10,876 nt of DNA from CAIUSP01 sp040375675. GTDB taxonomy: Bacteria; Actinomycetota; Thermoleophilia; Solirubrobacterales; 70-9. The DNA lies in assembly GCA_040375675.1 (NCBI GenBank), contig JBEIRY010000058.1, positions 1 to 10,876 of the forward strand, in the 5' to 3' direction. Made by a program: the position numbers and the translations under genes. The first letter of the stretch is position 1. Each line of letters opens with the position of its first letter. Of this stretch, positions 6,199 to 10,876 are shown in pieces. Under the pieces are notes generated by a model. It worked only from the letters and a program-made list of their open reading frames with translations, had not been told where the DNA came from and ran no database searches.

Positions 6199-6236
6199 CC
6201 GACACCAAATGCCGCCGATTCAGTCACCTGCCGACA

Positions 6237-6530
6237 TTGGAGGTCTGCGGGTCGCATGTCCCTCTCGCGAACACGGCGACGAGCAGACTGTTGGGACTGG
6301 CGCTTCTGGATCGGGACGAGGCAGGCAACGGCCTGCTGATTCCCCGGTGCTCTGCCGTCCATACCTTCGGGATGAGGTTCGCCCTCGATCTCGTCTTCTG
6401 TGACCGTTCGCTGCGGCCGTTGCGGCGGGTTGACGGTGCAGGCCCTCGGAGGTTTTTCGGCCACAGCGGCTCGTGGGCCGTTCTGGAAATTCCATCGCTA
6501 GGGGGAGAGAGTCTCCACCGAGGGACTTAG
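6237..6530 (+). CDS. DUF192 family protein
   Basis: A small DUF192-fold protein of about 97 residues. The family is widespread and of unknown biochemical function. Characteristic pieces are ATSRLLGLALLDRDEAG (the R-xx-GL-xx-R region of the family), GLLIPRCSAVHTFGMRFALDLVF (family pattern H-T/x-F-x-M-x-x-x-LDxxF), and a C-terminal AVLEIPS. The start is uncertain. The frame is open back to GTG 6180, but that codon sits in the terminator stem and the first residues are not family-like. I chose TTG 6237, just before the domain; CTG 6228 is possible. No good ribosome-binding site precedes any of them. No N-terminal signal sequence is visible in this version, unlike many periplasmic DUF192 proteins. 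It ends 6 bases before the response regulator and is probably the first gene of the transcript running to 8596. Confidence 0.75.
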   Translation: MEVCGSHVPLANTATSRLLGLALLDRDEAGNGLLIPRCSAVHTFGMRFALDLVFCDRSLRPLRRVDGAGPRRFFGHSGSWAVLEIPSLGGESLHRGT

Positions 6531-6536
6531 CCGTTC

Positions 6537-7250
6537 ATGCTTCCCGAGACACTTGATCTGGCAACGGTGGTCGTGTGTGAGGATGACGACCCGACCCGAG
6601 AACTCCTCTGCGATCACCTCTCGGCCGATGGTTACAAGGCGTTGCCAGCCCCCAGCGCCTCTGATGCCCTTCGGATGTGCGGCTACAACGCTCCGGATCT
6701 GCTGCTTCTGGATTTGATGCTCCCCGACGCGGGCGGCATGGACGTTCTACGCCAGATTCGCTCCGCCGAGGGCGCGACAGACCGGCTCGATCCTGAGCTG
6801 CCGGTAATCGTTCTCTCCGGTCGCAGCTCAGATACCGACCGGGTTCGTGGTCTCTCCGAAGGCGCAGATGACTATCTGGTCAAGCCGTTCCACTACCCAG
6901 AGCTTGCCTGCAGGGTGGCCAATATCCTGCGCAGGCGTTCCGGGGCGAGGTCGGGCCCACTGCGAGTAGGAGAGCTGGCGATCGATCCGGTGACTCGCCA
7001 AGTCAAGGTGGGAGAGCGAGAGGTCGATCTGGCAAACAAGGAGTTCGCGCTCCTCGCCGCCCTCGCCGCGGAGCCGCAGCGAGTCTTCACCAAGGAAGAG
7101 TTGCTGCGGGATGTCTGGGGCTTTCAGTCCATGGGGAGGACCAGAACGCTCGACTCCCACGCGTCCCGACTCCGCCGCAAGTTGGATCCTGACGGTGCCC
7201 GCTACGTATTCAACTGCTGGGGCGTCGGATACCGCCTGATCGGTGGCTAG
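6537..7250 (+). CDS. OmpR/PhoB-family DNA-binding response regulator
   Basis: A 237-residue cytoplasmic two-component transcription factor. The receiver domain (10-128) has the acidic pocket E15-D16-D17, phospho-acceptor D59 in LLLLDLMLP, the Ser/Thr switch S94 and K116 in YLVKPF. All catalytic positions are intact. A winged-helix output domain (about 138-235) follows, with LANKEFALLAALA, FTKEELLRDVWG, RTLDSHASRLRRKL and the final wing GVGYRLIGG. Length is normal for the family. It starts at ATG 6537 with GAGGGA about 12 bases upstream and is followed after 3 bases by the histidine kinase, its likely partner. Position within a DUF192 / kinase / CpaB cluster suggests it controls surface-pilus or envelope genes. 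Its DNA target is not recognisable in this window. Confidence 0.95.
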   Translation: MLPETLDLATVVVCEDDDPTRELLCDHLSADGYKALPAPSASDALRMCGYNAPDLLLLDLMLPDAGGMDVLRQIRSAEGATDRLDPELPVIVLSGRSSDTDRVRGLSEGADDYLVKPFHYPELACRVANILRRRSGARSGPLRVGELAIDPVTRQVKVGEREVDLANKEFALLAALAAEPQRVFTKEELLRDVWGFQSMGRTRTLDSHASRLRRKLDPDGARYVFNCWGVGYRLIGG

Positions 7251-7253
7251 TTC

Positions 7254-7925
7254 GTGTCGGTAGCAGTGCTCTCGGGCTGGCTAGCGGCGGCGGCTCTGTC
7301 GATCGCCTGGTTTTGCAGCCTGCGTCGATTCCGGCTGGCCCTCAACAAGTGCATCCACGAGATGAGGCGCCCCTTGCAGCAGGCATTTCTGCTTTCGCCG
7401 GGCAGAGGCAACTCCGAGCATGCCTTGGCCGGTGCGATGGAGCGGACCCTCGCTGCGCTGGATGACCTCGACGCGAGGGCAAACAACCGGAGTTTGCCGT
7501 TGGAACGACGTCCTGTCGATGTTCGCCGCGTGGTCGAGGGTTGCCTCGACCTAAGCCAGGGAGTCTCGATGTCAGAGCGACCCTACCTTCGCTGGAATGC
7601 GCATCGCAGCAAGGTTCTCGGCGACCCGGATCGCCTGCGGCGGGTCTTCGACAACTTGATCGAGAATGCCGCAAAGCATGGATCTCCTCCGATCTGGATC
7701 AGCGCCGACGGGGATGCCCGGTCGCTGAGGGTTGCGGTTGGAAATGCGACAGGCATCTCCGATCACTCCGGTACCCCGGATAGCGAGTCGATCCCCGCCA
7801 GGGCAAATGGGCACGGTCTCGACATCGTGCGCGACCTGGTTGGTGAGCACGGTGGCCGGCTGAAGTGCAGAAAGCACCCCGCCGGCTACGAGGCGGTCGT
7901 GGAGCTACCTGTTTCCCGCGTCTAG
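7254..7925 (+). CDS. Minimal histidine kinase with no sensor domain
   Basis: A 223-residue membrane-tethered sensor kinase, short for its class (commonly 350-500). One N-terminal hydrophobic helix (about 3-23) leads almost at once to the phospho-acceptor H35 in HEMRRPL, followed by a dimerisation helix. There is no extracytoplasmic loop, HAMP or PAS domain. The HATPase region has a good N box (NLIENAAKHG, N138) and G2 box (GHGLDIVRDLVGEHGGRL, 186-203). The G1 box is degenerate: VGNATGI (162-168), with N164 where DxGxG normally supplies the adenine-binding aspartate. Kinase activity may therefore be weak or need a partner. GTG 7254 lies 3 bases after the response regulator, with GGTGG upstream, so translational coupling is likely. 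It probably partners the adjacent regulator. With no sensor domain, the input may come through the membrane helix, through another protein such as CpaB, or from inside the cell. Confidence 0.88.
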   Translation: MSVAVLSGWLAAAALSIAWFCSLRRFRLALNKCIHEMRRPLQQAFLLSPGRGNSEHALAGAMERTLAALDDLDARANNRSLPLERRPVDVRRVVEGCLDLSQGVSMSERPYLRWNAHRSKVLGDPDRLRRVFDNLIENAAKHGSPPIWISADGDARSLRVAVGNATGISDHSGTPDSESIPARANGHGLDIVRDLVGEHGGRLKCRKHPAGYEAVVELPVSRV

Positions 7926-7939
7926 AGAGTGAGGGACGG

Positions 7940-8596
7940 ATGAGACGCCGCCGACGCGCCTTGGTTCTCTTTGCTGGCGCTGCGGTCTGCACTCTTTTCA
8001 CAGTTGCCATTGCGGCGCGGCTCGAAAACGAGGTGACAGCTGGCTACGGGCCAATGAGGCCTGCGCTGGTTGTCTCTCGGGAGCTCGCCGAGGGGCAGGT
8101 CTTGTCTGCGGCCGATATCTCCAACCTGCTCACGGTGCGTCGCATACCTGCTGTATTCGTGCCTCCCGAGACCCTTTCGAGCTCTTCCGCGGCGATCGGC
8201 ATGAGGCTCGTCGCCGACCTCTCGCCTGGCAGCTTCCTCCAGCAGGGATTGCTCGAGTCGGCAGATTCGAGGCGAAGCTCAGTGGGGCAGACCCGCGGCC
8301 GCAGACCGGTCGAGGTAAGTGTGGCTGGTGCGGGAGCGTTGACCCTCGGGGCAGATCTTGGCGGCGGGGGAATGTCGGTCGACGTGGTCATCTCCGGCCA
8401 GCCCGGCCTGGGGCGCGGTAGCACCGAGGTGGTTGCCCGCGGCGTTCCCCTGGTTCGTCTGGCACGACCCGCCTCTCCAGGCGAAGGCTGGAAGGCGACC
8501 GTGGCGGTCACTGGCGATCAGGCTCTGCGCCTGATCGCGGCAGAGTCCTCGGGGAGGGTGATCAGGCTCCTGCCGCTTCGCATAGCTTCCGGCTGA
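7940..8596 (+). CDS. cpaB: CpaB/RcpC-like SAF-domain protein of the Flp (Tad) pilus system
   Basis: A 218-residue membrane-anchored protein. It begins with an Arg-rich stretch (MRRRRR) and a hydrophobic anchor (about 8-26). A SAF domain (about 40-105) follows: PALVVSRELAEGQVLSAADI, then a GMRLVADLSPGSFL ending like the family pattern in which a loop closes with 'G..l....l..G..l'. The C-terminal half (RPVEVSVAGAGALTLGADLGGGGMSVDVVISG) resembles the RcpC/CpaB beta domain. CpaB proteins take part in assembling type IVb (Flp/Tad) pili, where SAF domains are thought to bind cell-wall glycans. ATG 7940 is chosen over the longer frame (7865), which overlaps the kinase; GAGGGA precedes it closely. 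It lies 14 bases after the kinase stop. No TadA ATPase, TadB/C or pilin gene is nearby in the window, so its pilus partners must be elsewhere or upstream of this segment. Confidence 0.82.
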   Translation: MRRRRRALVLFAGAAVCTLFTVAIAARLENEVTAGYGPMRPALVVSRELAEGQVLSAADISNLLTVRRIPAVFVPPETLSSSSAAIGMRLVADLSPGSFLQQGLLESADSRRSSVGQTRGRRPVEVSVAGAGALTLGADLGGGGMSVDVVISGQPGLGRGSTEVVARGVPLVRLARPASPGEGWKATVAVTGDQALRLIAAESSGRVIRLLPLRIASG

Positions 8597-8621
8597 GATT
8601 TGGATGCTGGCGCAATAACCT
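8593..8621 (+). promoter_or_regulatory. Probable leaderless promoter of the IscU-MnmA fusion gene
   Basis: CTGAGA (8593-8598) and TAACCT (8616-8621) are 17 bases apart and resemble a sigma-70-type promoter. The ATG at 8629 lies 7 bases after the -10 box, at the expected transcription start, and there is no purine-rich ribosome-binding site. This fits a leaderless mRNA, which is common in actinobacteria. The -35 overlaps the end of cpaB. Confidence 0.5.
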
Positions 8622-8628
8622 GCTCGGT

Positions 8629-10122
8629 ATGGATCAGATGCAGGTCGAGCACTATCTCTCAGATCAAAGCCGCGAGGGCAGCCCCCCGAAAGGCTCGTAC
8701 TCGGGTATCGCTGGAGGTGCGCCGTGTGGTGACCTGCTGCGCATCTCGATCGTGGTCGATCAGGGCCGGATCTCCGAAGTAGCGTGCGCAGCCGAAGGTT
8801 GCGCGGTTGCCAGGGCGGCCTCTGCCGCTTTGGCAGAGGCGATCGAAGGCCTAGAAGTAATCCAGGCCGCCCGCATTGGCGAAGAGGATGTAGCCGAGAT
8901 GCTCGGCGGTCTGGCGCCTACTCACCACCATGCGGCTGAGCTCGCGGTCGACTCTCTGTCCCGTGCACTTTCTCTGGCCGCCGGTTCGGGCCAGACATTG
9001 GCTGAGCCTTCCACGACAGGGGGAGGCGACCGGGTTCTGGTTGCCTTGAGTGGTGGTGTCGACTCAGGTCTCGCTGCGCTCCTTGCCAAGCAACGTGGCG
9101 CCGAGGTGATGGCGGTGACACTGAAGCTCTGGCAGGACCCGTTGAACGACGGTGAGCGCAGCTGCTGCTCTCCGGAAGCCGTACTGAGGGCACGTCGCCT
9201 TGCCCACGCACTCGGGTTGCCGCATTTCACTCTCGACCTGCGCGAGGAGTTTGCCTCGGAGGTCGTCGCCGGTTTCAACTCAGGCTATGCGGCCGGTCGC
9301 ACTCCGAATCCTTGCGTCAAGTGCAATGGGGAGGTGCGAATAGACGCGATGATCGAGCTGGCCGACCGCCTCGGGGCTGACCGCCTGGTTACAGGTCATT
9401 ACGCCCGGATCGTCGACGACGGCCGAGGCCCGCTGCTTGCCCGTCCCGCAGACCTCGACAAGGATCAGACCCACATGCTCGCCGCTCTCGACCCACGATC
9501 AGTGGCACGACTGGAATTGCCGCTGGCCGACCTGACCAAGAGTCAGGTGAGGGAGCTTGCTGGTGAGGCGGATCTGCCTGTCGCCGCGCAACCCGAGAGT
9601 CAAGACCTCTGCTTTCTCGCTGGCGAGGGCAAGCTCGAATTCCTCCGCCGCCACGGCGGGATAGAGGACAGGGAAGGGGAGATCGTGACCACTGAGGGTG
9701 CGGTAGTCGGCTCCCACCGCGGATATCACCGCTATACGGTCGGGCAGCGCAGGGGACTCGGCTTGGGCGGCGGAACACCGATGTATGTGCTGGGCGTGGA
9801 GGCTGAATCGAACCGCGTTGTGGTCGGACCGCGCGAGCAGCTTGCTCAGCCCGAGGTCATTCTCTCCGGAGCGCGCCTCTACCGCGAGATGGCTGAGATA
9901 GACGCAATTCGCCTCAGAAGTCATCAGGATCCGATCTCCTGCGTGGCCGCTGCAGGAGAGGCGGAAGGGGATCTGGTCTTGAGTCTCGAGGAAGTGGCTC
10001 TGGGCGTGGCACCGGGGCAGTCGGCGACGCTCTACTCGGCAGGCAGCGTGGTTGGACAAGGCACTATCGAGGCCGCGTCGACCCTGCGGGGCATCCGGCA
10101 CCCTGAGTTCGCTGGCTCGTAG
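8629..10122 (+). CDS. mnmA: IscU-like domain fused to tRNA 2-thiouridylase MnmA
   Basis: A 497-residue cytoplasmic enzyme, about 130 longer than ordinary MnmA (about 360). Residues 8-115 are a NifU_N/IscU-type domain: YSGIAGGAPCGDLL with C33 and D35, then AEGCAVARAASAAL with C58. The third scaffold cysteine of IscU is missing; the HCSILAED region reads HHAAELAVD, with His kept and Ala in place of Cys. The rest is MnmA, which activates U34 of Lys/Glu/Gln tRNAs with ATP and inserts sulfur. It has the PP-loop SGGVDS (141-146), SCCSPE, TPNPCVKCN with C232, ESQDLCFL with C328 (the catalytic cysteine pair), TVGQRRGLGLGGG, and a C-terminal beta barrel. The fused domain may hand sulfur or a cluster to the thiolase. 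No cysteine desulfurase gene is in the window. ATG 8629 is favoured by the promoter placement; Met4 (8638) is possible. alaS follows after 35 bases. Confidence 0.94.
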   Translation: MDQMQVEHYLSDQSREGSPPKGSYSGIAGGAPCGDLLRISIVVDQGRISEVACAAEGCAVARAASAALAEAIEGLEVIQAARIGEEDVAEMLGGLAPTHHHAAELAVDSLSRALSLAAGSGQTLAEPSTTGGGDRVLVALSGGVDSGLAALLAKQRGAEVMAVTLKLWQDPLNDGERSCCSPEAVLRARRLAHALGLPHFTLDLREEFASEVVAGFNSGYAAGRTPNPCVKCNGEVRIDAMIELADRLGADRLVTGHYARIVDDGRGPLLARPADLDKDQTHMLAALDPRSVARLELPLADLTKSQVRELAGEADLPVAAQPESQDLCFLAGEGKLEFLRRHGGIEDREGEIVTTEGAVVGSHRGYHRYTVGQRRGLGLGGGTPMYVLGVEAESNRVVVGPREQLAQPEVILSGARLYREMAEIDAIRLRSHQDPISCVAAAGEAEGDLVLSLEEVALGVAPGQSATLYSAGSVVGQGTIEAASTLRGIRHPEFAGS

Positions 10123-10151
10123 CGACTTACCGGTTGGTCCGAACCTAGACT
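10122..10151 (+). promoter_or_regulatory. Possible leaderless promoter of alaS
   Basis: TAGACT (10146-10151) matches the actinobacterial -10 form TANNNT and ends 6 bases before the ATG at 10158, with no ribosome-binding site between. The -35 is weak: GCGACT at 10122-10127 with an 18-base spacer keeps only the GAC core. alaS may also be read through from mnmA. Confidence 0.35.
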
Positions 10152-10157
10152 GTCCTC

Positions 10158-10876
10158 ATGGCGATGAGCTCGGTAGAGATCCGGGAGACCTATCTCTCTT
10201 ACTTTCAAGAGCGCGAGCACCTGCTCGTGCCCTCGGCCTCTCTGATCCCGTCTTCCTACGACCCCTCGGTGCTCTTGACAACGGCAGGGATGCAGCCCTT
10301 CAAGCCGTACTTCCTCGGCCGAGAAGATCCTCCGCGTAATCGAATCTGCTCGGTTCAGCGCTGCTTCCGGACAACCGATATCGAGGAGGTGGGTAACACC
10401 GCCCGCCACTGCACCTTCTTCGAGATGCTCGGCAACTGGAGCTTCGGCGACTATTTCAAGGAGGAGACGATCCCCTGGGGGTGGGATCTTTCGATCGAGG
10501 GGTTTGGACTGGACCCTGAGTTGATTTGGGTAACGGTCTTCGAAGGTGACGATGAACTCGGCCTCGGCCCCGACGAAGAGGCCATCGAGATCTGGCGAAA
10601 AGTCGGGGTACCCGATGAGCGCATAGTCCTTCTACCGCGGTCGGAGAACTTCTGGCAGGCAGGTCCTACCGGCCCCTGCGGCCCCTGCTCGGAGATGTAT
10701 CTCGACCGGGGTCTCGAGTTCGGCCGTGAAGACGATCGCCCCGGAGGCGATAACGATCGCTTCGTCGAGTACTGGAACCACGTCTTCATGAGCTACGACC
10801 TCGGCGAGGACGGCAAGGTCACGCCGCTCCCAATGCGGAACATAGACACCGGCATGGGGCTGGAGCGGATGGCGGC
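10158..10876 (+). CDS. alaS: Alanyl-tRNA synthetase, N-terminal part (3' end outside window)
   Basis: The class II synthetase that attaches alanine to tRNA-Ala. The first 239 codons are present and run off the window edge; the full protein is normally about 870-900 residues. The visible part is the aminoacylation core: TTAGMQPFKPYFLG (41-54), the motif 2 area with SVQRCFRTTDIEEVGNTARH (65-84) including R71, FFEMLGNWSFGDYFK (87-101), GPTGPCGPCSE (169-179) and NIDTGMGLERM (228-238). All are intact. The ATG at 10158 gives the family N-terminus a few residues before ETYLSYFQERGH-type sequence (here EREH); Met3 (10164) is an alternative. It lies 35 bases after the mnmA fusion. Pairing of mnmA and alaS places tRNA thiolation and charging together. 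Confidence 0.96.
   Translation, partial: MAMSSVEIRETYLSYFQEREHLLVPSASLIPSSYDPSVLLTTAGMQPFKPYFLGREDPPRNRICSVQRCFRTTDIEEVGNTARHCTFFEMLGNWSFGDYFKEETIPWGWDLSIEGFGLDPELIWVTVFEGDDELGLGPDEEAIEIWRKVGVPDERIVLLPRSENFWQAGPTGPCGPCSEMYLDRGLEFGREDDRPGGDNDRFVEYWNHVFMSYDLGEDGKVTPLPMRNIDTGMGLERMA

Noticed and set aside
6209..6403. ATG-started frame overlapping the DUF192 gene
   Set aside because: Its translation has no family features, while the alternative frame carries the DUF192 pattern and runs neatly up to the response regulator.
9499..10101. Minus-strand open frame of 200 codons inside mnmA
   Set aside because: It lies opposite highly conserved MnmA sequence including the catalytic C328 region. Long antisense frames are expected in GC-rich DNA.
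1..10876. Mobile element, CRISPR array, tRNA or prophage signals
   Set aside because: I looked for spaced direct repeats, transposase/integrase motifs, terminal inverted repeats flanking genes and tRNA-like cloverleafs, and saw none. The base composition looks even throughout.

Overview
The window looks like chromosomal DNA of a GC-rich actinobacterium. Three things suggest this: strong G/C bias at third codon positions, promoter-like TANNNT boxes placed 6-7 bases before start codons with no ribosome-binding site (leaderless starts), and many GTG starts. An IscU-like domain fused to MnmA, next to alaS, makes me lean towards class Thermoleophilia (Solirubrobacterales or relatives). That placement is inference from gene content, not a search result. 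No tRNA, rRNA, CRISPR array, insertion sequence, integrase or phage gene was seen, and no gene-free stretch exceeds 300 bases.

Left part (1-2516, + strand): the C-terminal three quarters of aerobic glycerol-3-phosphate dehydrogenase (glpD), cut by the window edge, then a small transaldolase of the TalC/FSA type, then an unusual 170-residue protein. The last is the RNA-binding front end of termination factor Rho (Rho_N plus OB-fold) with no ATPase motor. Its Shine-Dalgarno sequence lies inside a hairpin.

Middle (2520-4833): two minus-strand genes, an unrecognised acidic protein and a Bax inhibitor-1 family seven-helix membrane protein. They are separated by about 170 bases of structured non-coding DNA. 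Here a 7-base anti-Shine-Dalgarno sits in a hairpin loop and matches the Shine-Dalgarno region of the downstream gene exactly. A short divergent promoter region separates the membrane protein from an HSDL2-type short-chain dehydrogenase on the + strand.

Right part (4937-10876, + strand): a LivJ-type substrate-binding lipoprotein without permease genes, closed by a clear intrinsic terminator. Next comes a tight four-gene cluster: a DUF192 protein, an OmpR-type response regulator, a minimal sensor-less histidine kinase with a degenerate ATP-binding G1 box, and a CpaB/SAF-domain Flp-pilus protein. The spacing suggests one transcript that couples a two-component pair to pilus or envelope assembly. 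The window ends with a fused IscU-like/MnmA tRNA-thiolation enzyme and the 5' part of alaS, both apparently transcribed from leaderless promoters. The two together serve tRNA maturation and charging.

The most interesting items are the IscU-MnmA fusion that has lost the third scaffold cysteine, the motor-less Rho protein, the structured leader at 3011-3123, and the DUF192/two-component/CpaB cluster.
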